Notes: a model not told the origin generated them from the sequence alone. Shown: positions 1-6,663, counted from the first letter of the stretch. The stretch: DNA of 9,924 bases from an uncultured Vogesella sp. (GCA_946479405.1 CAMLGD010000119.1:1-9924); one strand, 5' to 3'. Translations and numbers: made by a program.

Positions 1-317
1 AAGCCAGCCGCGAGGTGCCCAAGCGCACCCTGCATCCCAAGCGCGCCACCATCGGCCTGCGGGTGCCGGAAAACCCGGTGGCGCTGGCGCTGCTGGCCGA
101 GCTGGGTGAGCCGATCCTGTCCTGTACCCTGCTGCTGCCGGGCGACGAAGAGGCGCTGACCGATCCGTACGAAATCCGCGAGCGGCTGGAACAACAGGTG
201 GACTTGGTGATCGATGGAGGCTGGTGCGGCACCGAGCCCACCACCGTGATCGACATGACCGACGGCGTGGAACTGCTGCGCCGCGGCAAGGGCGACCCGG
301 CCATACTCGGCCTGTAA
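1..317 (+). CDS. yciO: YciO/Sua5/YrdC-family protein, C-terminal part (5' end outside window)
   Basis: This is the C-terminal part of a Sua5/YciO/YrdC-type protein; the reading frame is open to the window edge (first whole codon at base 3) and stops with TAA at 315-317. The residues SREVPKRTLHPKR, GLRVPEN, LGEPILS, DPYEIRERLEQQVDLVIDGG and PTTVIDMTD match what I remember of the C-terminal half of E. coli YciO. About 105 residues are present of a family length near 205. Family members bind ATP and threonine-derived substrates; Sua5/YrdC make threonylcarbamoyl-AMP for the t6A modification of tRNA, but the YciO branch is not firmly shown to do so in vivo, so I call it by family only. A GTG at 15 is an internal codon, not the start. 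The gene sits 13 bases upstream of the M50 protease gene and is probably co-transcribed with it. Confidence 0.85.
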   Translation, partial: ASREVPKRTLHPKRATIGLRVPENPVALALLAELGEPILSCTLLLPGDEEALTDPYEIRERLEQQVDLVIDGGWCGTEPTTVIDMTDGVELLRRGKGDPAILGL

Positions 318-330
318 AAAGGAAATTCAC

Positions 331-969
331 TTGGACGAACTCAACCTGATTCAAAAAATCTCGGTGTACGCGCTGCCGGTGCTGTTTGCCATCACCCTGC
401 ACGAAGCGGCGCACGGCTACGTGGCCAAACTGTGCGGCGACGACACCGCCGAGCGCATGGGCCGCGTGTCGCTGAACCCGCTGCGCCATATCGACCCGGT
501 CGGCACCGTGCTGCTGCCGCTGCTGAGCCTGGTACTGGGCGGCTTCCTGTTCGGCTGGGCCAAGCCGGTGCCGGTACGCTTCGGCAATCTGCGCAAACCG
601 CGCAGCGGCATGCGGCTGGTGGCCGCCGCCGGCCCTGCGGCCAACCTGCTGATGGCGATTACCTGGGTGCTGCTGCTCAAGCTGGCTATCGTGATGGACA
701 ACAGCTACAGCGAGCCGCTGGCGCTGATGAGCCAGGCCGGCATCGGCATCAACGTGGTGCTGATGGTGCTCAACCTGATGCCGATCCTGCCGCTGGACGG
801 CGGCCGCATCGTGGAAAGCCTGTTGCCGCCGCGCCAGGCGTACAGCTTCTCCAAGCTGGAACCCTACGGCATGTGGATTCTGCTGGCGCTGGTGTTCACC
901 GGCCTGCTGTCGCCGATCCTGCAACCGTTTACCAATTTCGTTTTCAATCTGCTCGGGCAGCTGCTCTGA
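331..969 (+). CDS. Site-2 protease-like zinc metallopeptidase (M50 family), TTG start
   Basis: This is a polytopic membrane zinc protease of 212 residues, of the short single-module M50 type (YwhC/SpoIVFB-like) that lacks a PDZ domain. The zinc motif HEAAH lies at residues 24-28 inside the first hydrophobic segment. The third zinc ligand is in the N-x-x-P-x-x-P-x-D-G-G motif around residues 148-158 (aspartate 156). A GPAANLL segment near 101-107 follows a cytoplasmic-looking basic loop. The catalytic core therefore looks intact. These enzymes cleave within the membrane, but substrates of this branch are generally unknown and nothing here identifies one. The start is TTG at 331, chosen because AAGGAA lies about 6 bases upstream and there is no in-frame ATG between there and the HExxH helix. 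It lies between yciO and trpS in a tight plus-strand run. Confidence 0.92.
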   Translation: MDELNLIQKISVYALPVLFAITLHEAAHGYVAKLCGDDTAERMGRVSLNPLRHIDPVGTVLLPLLSLVLGGFLFGWAKPVPVRFGNLRKPRSGMRLVAAAGPAANLLMAITWVLLLKLAIVMDNSYSEPLALMSQAGIGINVVLMVLNLMPILPLDGGRIVESLLPPRQAYSFSKLEPYGMWILLALVFTGLLSPILQPFTNFVFNLLGQLL

Positions 970-996
970 GACCACCCATCAACCGGAACCTCATCC

Positions 997-2193
997 ATGT
1001 TTGCCAACCGTATCCTCTCCGGCATGCGCCCCACCGGCAGCCTGCACCTTGGCCATTACCACGGCGTGATCAAGAACTGGGTCGAGCTGCAACACAGCCA
1101 TGAATGCTTCTTCATGGTGGCCGACTGGCACGCGCTGACCACCAACTTCGATGACGTGTCTATCATCGGCAAATCCATCAACGAAATGGTGATCGACTGG
1201 CTGGCCTCCGGCGTCGATCCGGAAAAATCCACCATCTTCGTCCAGTCCAAGGTGCCGCAGCACGCCGAGCTGCACCTGGCGTTGTCCATGGTTACCCCGC
1301 TGGGCTGGCTGGAGCGGGTGCCGACCTACAAGGACCAGCTGGAAAAACTCAGCCACAAGGACCTCACCACCTATGGCTTCCTCGGCTACCCGCTGCTGCA
1401 GGCTGCCGACATCCTGATCTACAAGGCCGGGCTGGTGCCGGTGGGCGAAGACCAGGTGCCGCACATCGAGCTGACCCGCGAAGTGGCGCGCCGTTTCAAC
1501 CACATGTTTGGTCGCGAGCCGAACTTCGAGGAGCTGGCGAAAGCCGCGGTGAAGAAGATCGGTAAGGCCGGCAAGCAGTTCGAGCAGCTGCGCACCGCTT
1601 ACTTGCAAAGCGGCGATGCCGAGGCGCTGGCGCAGGCGCACGAGATACTGGCCGCCAGCCAGAACCTGGGCGCCGCCGACCGCGAACGGCTGATGGGCTG
1701 GCTGGAAAACAAGGGCAAGACCATCCTGCCGGAGTGCGAGGCCAAACTCACCGCCGCCTCCAAGATGCCGGGCCTCGACGGCCACAAGATGTCCAAGTCC
1801 TACGGCAACACCATCACCATGCGTGAAGCGCCGGAGGCTGTGTCGAAGAAAATCCGCGCCATGCCCACCGACCCGGCGCGCGTGCGCCGCACCGACGCCG
1901 GCAACCCGGAAAAATGCCCGGTATGGCAGCTGCACGAGGTGTACAGCAGCGGTGAGACCAAGGAGTGGGTGAAGGCCGGCTGTACCAGCGCCGGCATCGG
2001 TTGCCTGGACTGCAAGCAGCCGGTGATCGACGCCGTGGTGCGCGAGCAGCAGCCGATGTTCGAGCGGGCCGAGAAATACCTGACCAACCCCAAGCTGGTG
2101 CAGGAGATTCTGGCCGACGGCAACGCCCGCGCCGAGCAAGTGGCTCGCGCCACCATGAACGACGTGCGCGCCGCCATCGGTCTGGGCTACTAA
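997..2193 (+). CDS. trpS: Tryptophanyl-tRNA synthetase (long form, with FeS-like Cys cluster)
   Basis: This class I aminoacyl-tRNA synthetase charges tRNA-Trp in the cytoplasm. It has 398 residues, against about 330 for the E. coli type. The HIGH-type signature is HLGH at 17-20, after SGMRPTGS, and KMSKS is at 264-268. The extra length is mainly a segment around residues 181-243 between the GREPNFEE strand and the KMSKS region. It is rich in K, A, Q and E and probably helical; I recall a similar insert in other betaproteobacterial TrpRS. The C-terminal domain has cysteines at 307, 329, 336 and 339, spaced C-x21-C-x6-C-x2-C, which resembles the iron-sulphur motif described for Thermotoga TrpRS. 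The ATG at 997 follows the upstream stop by 27 bases, with only a weak ribosome site (CCGGAAC). A strong terminator lies 20 bases after the stop. Confidence 0.97.
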   Translation: MFANRILSGMRPTGSLHLGHYHGVIKNWVELQHSHECFFMVADWHALTTNFDDVSIIGKSINEMVIDWLASGVDPEKSTIFVQSKVPQHAELHLALSMVTPLGWLERVPTYKDQLEKLSHKDLTTYGFLGYPLLQAADILIYKAGLVPVGEDQVPHIELTREVARRFNHMFGREPNFEELAKAAVKKIGKAGKQFEQLRTAYLQSGDAEALAQAHEILAASQNLGAADRERLMGWLENKGKTILPECEAKLTAASKMPGLDGHKMSKSYGNTITMREAPEAVSKKIRAMPTDPARVRRTDAGNPEKCPVWQLHEVYSSGETKEWVKAGCTSAGIGCLDCKQPVIDAVVREQQPMFERAEKYLTNPKLVQEILADGNARAEQVARATMNDVRAAIGLGY

Positions 2194-2212
2194 ACCCGCC
2201 ACGAGCGTGACC

Positions 2213-2249
2213 AAGGTTGGCCGCATGCCCTGCGGCCAACCTTTTTTAT
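2213..2249 (+). terminator. Strong intrinsic terminator after trpS (copy 1 of palindromic repeat)
   Basis: A perfect 13-base-pair stem (AAGGTTGGCCGCA at 2213-2225 with TGCGGCCAACCTT at 2231-2243) closes a 5-base loop, TGCCC. A run of T (2242-2247) follows. The structure is as expected for a Rho-independent terminator of trpS. It ends only 9 bases before the scpA start codon. Its inner 10-base arms recur at other gene ends in the window. Confidence 0.9.
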
Positions 2250-2258
2250 CGAGACACC

Positions 2259-3077
2259 ATGACCGATTCCGACTTCCAGCTCACCCCGCCCGAACTGCCC
2301 GCCGGCGTGCCGATTGCGCACGTGTTCGGCCAGCCGGTGCTGGAAGTGCCGCAGGATCTGTTCATCCCGCCGGATGCGCTGCAGGTGATCCTGGAGAGCT
2401 TCGAAGGCCCGCTGGATTTGCTGCTGTACCTGATCCGCAAGCAGAACCTGGACGTGCTCAACATCCCGATGGCCGAGGTCACCGCGCAGTACATGGGCTA
2501 CATCGACGCCATGCGCGGCGGGCGGCTGGAACTGGCGGCGGAATACCTGCTGATGGCGGCGCTGCTGATCGAGATCAAGTCGCGGCTGCTGCTGCCGCGC
2601 CCGCCGGTGGATGGCGATGACGACCCGGACGACCCGCGTGCCGAGCTGGTGCGCCGGCTGCTGGAATACGAGCAGATGAAGCTGGCGGCGCTGGAACTGG
2701 ACCAACTGCCGCAGGCCGACCGTGACTTTGCCTGGCTGGCGGTGCTGGTGGAGCAATCGGCCGAGACCCGGCTGCCGGATGTCAGCCCGCTGGATCTGCG
2801 CCAGGCGTGGTTGGCGATCCTGTCGCGCGCCAAGCACAACCGCCACCACAAGGTGGAAAAGGACGAGCTGTCGGTGCGTGAACAGATGAGCTGGATCCTG
2901 CGCTACCTCGACGGTCGCGATTACGTGGCGTTCGAGGAACTGTTCGATCTGCACAAGGGCGTGGCGCACCTGGTGGTGAACTTCATCGCTGTGCTGGAGC
3001 TGGTGAAGGAAGGCATGATCCGTGTCAGCCAGGACGAACCGTACCAGCCGATCTACGTACGGCTGGCGCTGGTGTAG
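2259..3077 (+). CDS. scpA: Segregation and condensation protein A (kleisin)
   Basis: ScpA is the kleisin subunit that, with ScpB, bridges the heads of the SMC dimer in bacterial condensin and supports chromosome compaction and segregation. From the ATG at 2259 it has 272 residues. The hallmark FEGPLDLLLYLIRKQNLDV begins at residue 48, and the second conserved helix, AAEYLLMAALLIEIKSRLLLP, spans about 93-113. The middle is acidic (DGDDDPDDP near 118-126), and the C-terminal winged-helix region (from about residue 225) ends YQPIYVRLALV. An in-frame start at 2217 would add 14 residues, but it lies inside the terminator stem, so I reject it. No clear ribosome site precedes 2259. The roughly 47 residues before the kleisin motif are longer than in Bacillus ScpA. 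The stop is followed by 9 bases and then the YnfA-like gene. Confidence 0.95.
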   Translation: MTDSDFQLTPPELPAGVPIAHVFGQPVLEVPQDLFIPPDALQVILESFEGPLDLLLYLIRKQNLDVLNIPMAEVTAQYMGYIDAMRGGRLELAAEYLLMAALLIEIKSRLLLPRPPVDGDDDPDDPRAELVRRLLEYEQMKLAALELDQLPQADRDFAWLAVLVEQSAETRLPDVSPLDLRQAWLAILSRAKHNRHHKVEKDELSVREQMSWILRYLDGRDYVAFEELFDLHKGVAHLVVNFIAVLELVKEGMIRVSQDEPYQPIYVRLALV

Positions 3078-3090
3078 GTTGGCCGCATGC
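3076..3090 (+). repeat. Half-copy of palindromic repeat spanning scpA stop and ynfA start
   Basis: The 15 bases AGGTTGGCCGCATGC are identical to 2214-2228, the left arm and part of the loop of the trpS terminator. No right arm follows directly. The copy begins inside the scpA stop codon and contains the ATG of the next gene (3087-3089). A complementary TGCGGCCAAC lies further downstream, at 3328-3337, inside that gene. Confidence 0.75.
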
Positions 3091-3410
3091 TGCATACCCT
3101 GCTGTTGTTCGTCATCACCGCCTGTGCCGAGATTGTCGGCTGCTATCTGCCATGGCTGTGGCTGAAAAAAGGCGGCTCTCCATGGTTGCTGCTGCCGGCG
3201 GCGGCGTGCCTGGCGCTGTTTGCCTGGCTGCTGACCCTGCATCCGGATGCCTCCGGCCGTATCTACGCCGCCTATGGCGGCGTGTATGTGTCGGTGGCGC
3301 TGGGGTGGCTATGGCTGGTGGATGGCGTGCGGCCAACGTGGTGGGATGTCGGCGGTGTGGCGCTGTGCCTGGCCGGCATGGCGGTGATCATGCTGGCGCC
3401 GCGGACGTGA
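3087..3410 (+). CDS. ynfA: UPF0060/YnfA-family small membrane protein
   Basis: This 107-residue hydrophobic protein has four apparent membrane helices (about 3-24, 32-51, 60-79 and 87-104). It matches the UPF0060/YnfA family in length and in landmarks such as CAEIVGCY (11-20), [31 protein letters not shown] and a C-terminal MAVIMLAPR. Glutamate 15 in the first helix corresponds to the conserved acidic residue of small multidrug resistance proteins, to which the family is related. Transport activity has been proposed for enteric YnfA, but the substrate here is unknown. The ATG at 3087 is 9 bases after the scpA stop, with no good ribosome site, which suggests translational coupling to scpA. It separates scpA from scpB. 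The function has no evident link to condensin, so it may be a passenger. Confidence 0.9.
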   Translation: MLHTLLLFVITACAEIVGCYLPWLWLKKGGSPWLLLPAAACLALFAWLLTLHPDASGRIYAAYGGVYVSVALGWLWLVDGVRPTWWDVGGVALCLAGMAVIMLAPRT

Positions 3411-3412
3411 GC

Positions 3413-3434
3413 CGCGCTACTGCCGCGTAGCGTG
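3413..3434 (+). terminator. Weak hairpin after ynfA, no T-run
   Basis: The segment 3413-3420 (CGCGCTAC) pairs with 3427-3434 (GTAGCGTG) across a 6-base loop, giving 8 pairs including one G-T. No T-run follows, so it could slow polymerase or protect the 3' end but is not a convincing intrinsic terminator. It lies 2 bases after the ynfA stop. Confidence 0.35.
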
Positions 3435-3441
3435 CAAAGCC

Positions 3442-3470
3442 GCACTGGCCGGCAAAAAATCGTGTAAAAT
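3442..3470 (+). promoter_or_regulatory. scpB: Possible scpB promoter
   Basis: The 98-base gap between ynfA and scpB contains an AT-rich patch, unusual for this region, with TAAAAT at 3465-3470, close to the -10 consensus. The position 17 bases upstream is only CACTGG-like and is a poor -35. Transcription would start near 3477, leaving a leader of about 30 bases before the scpB ATG at 3509. This is weak evidence from base composition and one hexamer. Confidence 0.3.
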
Positions 3471-3508
3471 CCGCGCCTTCCGTTCTGTTGTGCCCATTCG
3501 TGGCTGTC

Positions 3509-4111
3509 ATGTCGACCATTACCGACCTCGCTTATCTCAAGATCGTGCTGGAAACCGCGCTGCTGACCGCGCAGGAGCCGCTGACCGTGCATCAGCTGAA
3601 AAAGCTGTTCACCGAGGACGTGAAGGCGGCGTTGATCAATGACATCCTTGACGAGATTCAATTGAACTGGAAGGGCAGGGGCATCGAGCTGGTGAAGCTG
3701 GCCTCCGGCTGGCGCTTTCGGGCGCGCGCCGAGTTCACCCCCTACCTTAACCGGCTGACGCCGGAAAAACCGCCGCGTTACTCGCGGGCGGTGATGGAAA
3801 CGCTGGCCATCATTGCCTATAAACAGCCGGTAACGCGCGGCGACATCGAGGCCATTCGTGGCGTGTCGGTGTCCACCAGTGTGATGCAGACCCTGCTGGA
3901 GCGGGGCTGGATCGAAGTAATCGGGCACAAGGATGTGCCCGGACGTCCCGGTCTGTATGCGACCACGCACAAGTTTCTGGATGACCTTGGCTTTGCCACC
4001 CTGCGCGACCTGCCGCCCCTGGCGGAGCTGTCGACACTGGTGATTGCCGAGGCACCGGCGGCAAGGGACGAAGAAGAGCCCCTCGTTGATGAGGCGCCCC
4101 GGGTGGATTGA
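3509..4111 (+). CDS. scpB: Segregation and condensation protein B
   Basis: ScpB is the winged-helix partner that binds ScpA as a dimer and regulates the SMC condensin. From the ATG at 3509 the protein has 200 residues. The N-terminal helix [21 protein letters not shown] is typical, the second winged-helix region carries [23 protein letters not shown] starting at residue 97, and [17 protein letters not shown] follows at about 145-161. The tail (181-200) is acidic and probably disordered. TTG at 3488 and GTG at 3500 are in-frame alternative starts. I chose 3509 because the conserved N-terminus begins right after it, though no start has a clear ribosome site. It lies downstream of the YnfA-like gene and upstream of rluB, so scpA and scpB are close but not adjacent. 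Confidence 0.95.
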   Translation: MSTITDLAYLKIVLETALLTAQEPLTVHQLKKLFTEDVKAALINDILDEIQLNWKGRGIELVKLASGWRFRARAEFTPYLNRLTPEKPPRYSRAVMETLAIIAYKQPVTRGDIEAIRGVSVSTSVMQTLLERGWIEVIGHKDVPGRPGLYATTHKFLDDLGFATLRDLPPLAELSTLVIAEAPAARDEEEPLVDEAPRVD

Positions 4112-4179
4112 GCGGCACACCGCACAGGTTACGCCGCGCAGGCATGCGCCACCCCCTACATCAGGAAGAAGCAAGCATT

Positions 4180-5448
4180 ATGTCTAAAGGACAACGCAAC
4201 AATTCGCGCCAGCCGCTGGCCCGTGTCCGTGGCCAGGAATCCGGCCAATCTCGCAAACCGCAAACACCGCGTGGCCCGCGCGCCCTCAGTCCGCTGAATG
4301 CCCCGGCCGCGGCGCGCGCCAAGCCTGCGGCCAACGTTGACCGCACTGCTGCGCAAGGCGATAGCCGCCGCAGTGCGCCGCCGAGCGTCAAGCGTCGCAG
4401 CGCCGATGGCGCCACCGCGCCGGCCCCGCTGCAGCACGAACGCCGCTTCGGCAACAAGAATGCCGCCATGCCGGCAGCCGCTGGCGAACAGCCGAGCCGC
4501 GAGTTTGGCCAGGCCCGTCGTAGCCCTGGCGACACCCCGGCCAATGCCAAGCCGCATGGCAAGGTGCCGCGTGCCAAGAAACTGGCGCTGCGTGCCCCCA
4601 ATCAGAAAGTGGTCGATCGCTCGCAGCGCCTGCGCGAAACCCGTGTCGACGTGGACGATATCGAGCCGGTACGCCTGCAGAAAGCGCTGGCAGCCTCCGG
4701 CGTGGGTTCGCGCCGCGAGATGGAAGAGTGGATCGAAGCCGGCTTTGTCACCGTCAACGGCAAGAAGGCCAGCCTGGGCGACAAGGTAGGCCCGCGTGAC
4801 CGCGTGATGGTGAAGGGTGACAACATCAAGCTGAAATGGGCCGACCGCCTGCCGCGCGTGATCATGTATCACAAGCAGGAAGGCGAAATCGTTACCCGTG
4901 ACGACCCGGAGCGCCGCGTTACCGTGTTCGACCGCCTGCCGCAGGCGCGTTCCAGCCGCTGGGTGGCGATTGGCCGCCTGGACGTGAACACCTCCGGCCT
5001 GCTGCTGATCACCACCAGTGGTGAGTTGGCCAACCGCATGATGCACCCGAGCTTCGAGTTCGACCGTGAATATTCGGTGCGCGTGCTGGGCGAGCTGACT
5101 CGCGAACAGATGGGCGAAATGACCAAGGGCGTGGAGCTGGAAGACGGCCCGGCGGTGTTTCAGCGCGTCAGCGAAAAGGGTGGAGCCGAAGATGGCGCCA
5201 ACCGCTGGTACAACGTGGTGATCCGCGAAGGCCGTAACCGTGAAGTGCGCCGCATGTTCGAACACTTCGGCCTCACCGTCAGCCGCCTGATCCGCGTGCG
5301 CTTCGGCAATATCGGCCTACCGCCGCGCCTGAAGCGTGGTCAGTACTACGAGCTGAACGAGTCGGAAGTGGCTGCGGTAATGAAGTGGGCCGGTTTGTCT
5401 GCTACCGGCCAGGAAGCGCCGACTCGCGGCAACAAGCGCGCGCGCTGA
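4180..5448 (+). CDS. rluB: 23S rRNA pseudouridine synthase, RluB type, with long basic N-terminal extension
   Basis: This RsuA/RluB/RluE/RluF-family enzyme turns a uridine of 23S rRNA (position 2605 in E. coli RluB) into pseudouridine during ribosome assembly. An S4 RNA-binding domain begins at VRLQKALAASGVGSRREMEE (residues 164-183) and runs to about 215. The catalytic motif GRLDVNTSGLLL spans 266-277, with aspartate 269 as the expected nucleophile. The conserved REGRNREVRRMFEHFGL lies near 349-365. The first roughly 155 of 422 residues form a low-complexity extension rich in R, A, P, K and Q, probably disordered and suited to contacting RNA. The ATG at 4180 is chosen for its AGGAAGAAG ribosome site 9-17 bases upstream; an earlier in-frame start at 4108 has none and overlaps the scpB stop. 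A terminator follows 13 bases after the stop. Confidence 0.93.
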   Translation: MSKGQRNNSRQPLARVRGQESGQSRKPQTPRGPRALSPLNAPAAARAKPAANVDRTAAQGDSRRSAPPSVKRRSADGATAPAPLQHERRFGNKNAAMPAAAGEQPSREFGQARRSPGDTPANAKPHGKVPRAKKLALRAPNQKVVDRSQRLRETRVDVDDIEPVRLQKALAASGVGSRREMEEWIEAGFVTVNGKKASLGDKVGPRDRVMVKGDNIKLKWADRLPRVIMYHKQEGEIVTRDDPERRVTVFDRLPQARSSRWVAIGRLDVNTSGLLLITTSGELANRMMHPSFEFDREYSVRVLGELTREQMGEMTKGVELEDGPAVFQRVSEKGGAEDGANRWYNVVIREGRNREVRRMFEHFGLTVSRLIRVRFGNIGLPPRLKRGQYYELNESEVAAVMKWAGLSATGQEAPTRGNKRAR

Positions 5449-5461
5449 GCGGTAAACTGAT

Positions 5462-5494
5462 ACGCCTCCGGCTGCACTGGCCGGAGGCGTTTTT
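5462..5494 (+). terminator. rluB: Intrinsic terminator after rluB
   Basis: A perfect 10-base-pair stem (ACGCCTCCGG at 5462-5471 with CCGGAGGCGT at 5481-5490) closes a 9-base loop. Five T follow from 5490. It closes the scpA-ynfA-scpB-rluB run and separates it from greB. Confidence 0.88.
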
Positions 5495-5573
5495 CATCGC
5501 CGCATAGCTGCGCGCCTGCCGGTGCTTGCCGCATCAAGTGTCCTGTCCCTGTCGGGATGGAAAAGGAAATTTC

Positions 5574-6131
5574 ATGAGCAAAGCGTTTACCCGCGAGAGC
5601 GACGAGGAGCAGGACGACGATCTGCCCGCCGAGCAGCGCCTGCCCGCCTCAAGCAAGAATTACATCACCCCGGGCGGCTGGCACCGCCTGCGCCAGGAGC
5701 TGAACCAGCTGGTGAAGGAAGAGCGTCCGCACATGACGCAGGTGGTGAACTGGGCGGCGAGCAATGGCGACCGCTCGGAAAACGGCGACTACCTGTACGG
5801 TAAGCGCCGGTTGCGCGAGATCGACCGCCGCATCCGCTTTCTGACCAAGCGGCTGGAAGCGGCCGAGGTGGTGGACCCGGAACTGCGCGAGGCCACAGAC
5901 CAGGTGTTTTTCGCCGCCACGGTGCTGATTTTGAGGGGGGATGGCAGCGAGCAACTGCTGTCGATTGTCGGCGTGGACGAGATCGACCTCGCCAAGGGCC
6001 ATATCAGCTGGATCTCGCCGATTGCGCGCACGCTGATCAAGGCGCGCGAAGGCGATGTGGTGTTTTTCCGCGGGCCGCAGGGGGAAGAAGAGATCGAGAT
6101 TCTGGAGGTGCGCTACGCACGCATCGAGTAG
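5574..6131 (+). CDS. greB: Transcription elongation factor GreB
   Basis: GreB enters the secondary channel of stalled, backtracked RNA polymerase and stimulates cleavage of the transcript 3' end. The protein has 185 residues. The N-terminal coiled coil starts at YITPGGWHRLRQELNQL (residue 30 on), and its tip carries NGDRSENGDYLYGKRRLREID (64-84), with acidic residues D66 and E69 in the catalytic positions. The YLYGKRRLREIDRRIRFL version of this motif, rather than the GreA form, favours GreB. The C-terminal FKBP-like domain ends EEEIEILEVRYARIE. The first 28 residues are an acidic, variable extension (DEEQDDD). The start at 5574 has AAGGAAAT just upstream; an in-frame codon at 5526 does not. 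It is preceded by the rluB terminator, so it probably has its own promoter, which I could not identify. Confidence 0.93.
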   Translation: MSKAFTRESDEEQDDDLPAEQRLPASSKNYITPGGWHRLRQELNQLVKEERPHMTQVVNWAASNGDRSENGDYLYGKRRLREIDRRIRFLTKRLEAAEVVDPELREATDQVFFAATVLILRGDGSEQLLSIVGVDEIDLAKGHISWISPIARTLIKAREGDVVFFRGPQGEEEIEILEVRYARIE

Positions 6132-6156
6132 TCGGGCGTAGTGAAGTGCAGCTGTT

Positions 6157-6182
6157 TGCGGCCAACCTTGCTGTTGGCCGCA
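6157..6182. repeat. Palindromic repeat copy 2 (inverted), between greB and marR
   Basis: The arms TGCGGCCAAC (6157-6166) and GTTGGCCGCA (6173-6182) form a perfect 10-base-pair hairpin with a 6-base loop. The arm order is opposite to the copies after trpS and after the aminotransferase gene. It lies between the convergent ends of greB and marR, where it could act as a terminator or 3'-end stabiliser for either transcript. There is no T-run on either side. Confidence 0.7.
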
Positions 6183-6188
6183 GGCGTA

Positions 6189-6632
6189 TCAGGGGCCGAC
6201 GGCGTGCACGGCCATGGCCTGGTTCACCGCCAGCCAGCCGCGGGTGGCGTCTTCGCCGGCTTCGGCGAACGCCTGCATCAGCAGCTTGGCCTGTTCGCGG
6301 TGCAGCGCTTCTTCCAGCTTGCGGCCTTCTTCGGTCAGGCGCAGCTCTTTCACCCGCTTGTCGTGGGCGGCAGTGCCGGCGACGATCAGGTCCATTTCCA
6401 TCAGCTGGCGCAACGGGATATTGATGGCCTGCTTGGTGACATCCAGACAGCCCAGCAGGTCCTTGACCGACAGCCCCGGGTACAGCGCCACGAAGAACAG
6501 GATGCGGTGGTGCACCCGCGCCAGGCCACGTTTGGCGAGCATTTCGTCCGGCTTGTCGGTGAAGGCGAGATAGGCGTGAAAGAAGGCTTTCATCGCGTCG
6601 CGCAGCAAGGTGTTGGGCAGTGGTGATTGCAT
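6189..6632 (-). CDS. MarR-family transcriptional regulator
   Basis: This small winged-helix repressor-type protein has 147 residues from the ATG at 6632. The DNA-binding core is LSVKDLLGCLDVTKQAINIPLRQLMEMDLI (about 54-83), followed by the wing DKRVKELRLTEEGRKL (91-106), which carries the D-x-R wing signature of MarR proteins. Flanking helices rich in A, F and L would form the dimer interface. It diverges from an aminotransferase gene, and the 78-base gap holds two inverted repeats, so it probably controls both itself and that gene. The ligand is unknown. A TTG at 6668 in the same frame would add 12 residues; I prefer 6632 because the protein then has the usual family length and the inverted repeat at 6634-6649 stays non-coding. 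Neither start has a clear ribosome site. Confidence 0.85.
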   Translation of the reverse strand: MQSPLPNTLLRDAMKAFFHAYLAFTDKPDEMLAKRGLARVHHRILFFVALYPGLSVKDLLGCLDVTKQAINIPLRQLMEMDLIVAGTAAHDKRVKELRLTEEGRKLEEALHREQAKLLMQAFAEAGEDATRGWLAVNQAMAVHAVGP

Positions 6633-6633
6633 G

Positions 6634-6649
6634 TTGACGTGTGCGTCAA
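6634..6649. promoter_or_regulatory. Inverted repeat, candidate MarR operator 1
   Basis: TTGACG-TGTG-CGTCAA is a perfect 6-base inverted repeat with a 4-base spacer. It lies one base upstream of the marR start codon and overlaps a possible -35 element for the divergent aminotransferase gene. Binding here would plausibly block both genes. No binding data can be seen in sequence. Confidence 0.55.
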
Positions 6650-6662
6650 TAGACGTTAGATT
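6634..6662 (+). promoter_or_regulatory. Possible aminotransferase promoter
   Basis: TTGACG (6634-6639) is five of six to the -35 consensus. With a 17-base spacer it is followed by TAGATT (6657-6662), four of six to the -10 consensus. Transcription would start near 6670, leaving about 40 bases of leader with a strong ribosome site. Both candidate operators overlap or adjoin it. Confidence 0.35.
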
Positions 6663-6663
6663 G

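Noticed and set aside
991..2226. A 411-codon minus-strand open frame opposite trpS
   Set aside because: The composition (V, H, G, Q, L runs) is typical of an antisense shadow, while the plus strand clearly encodes TrpRS with both signature motifs.
2213..2243. Palindromic repeats considered as DNA uptake sequences of Neisseria
   Set aside because: The sequence does not contain the GTC-centred core of known neisserial uptake sequences, and none of those was seen anywhere in the window.
2217..2258. Upstream in-frame start for scpA at 2217
   Set aside because: It lies within the trpS terminator stem and encodes residues derived from the hairpin, so a real N-terminus there is unlikely.
2190..3242. 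A 350-codon minus-strand open frame opposite scpA
   Set aside because: The translation is dominated by Q, H and R repeats and has no recognisable motif; it is the shadow of scpA's codon bias.
3272..4174. A 300-codon open frame on the minus strand across ynfA and scpB
   Set aside because: It lies antisense to two well-recognised genes, and its translation is R/H/G/Q-rich low complexity of the kind produced opposite GC-rich coding sequence.
5935..5940. Run of six G inside greB, considered as a phase-variable tract
   Set aside because: Six bases is short for slippage-driven switching, and the frame is intact on both sides with a complete GreB.
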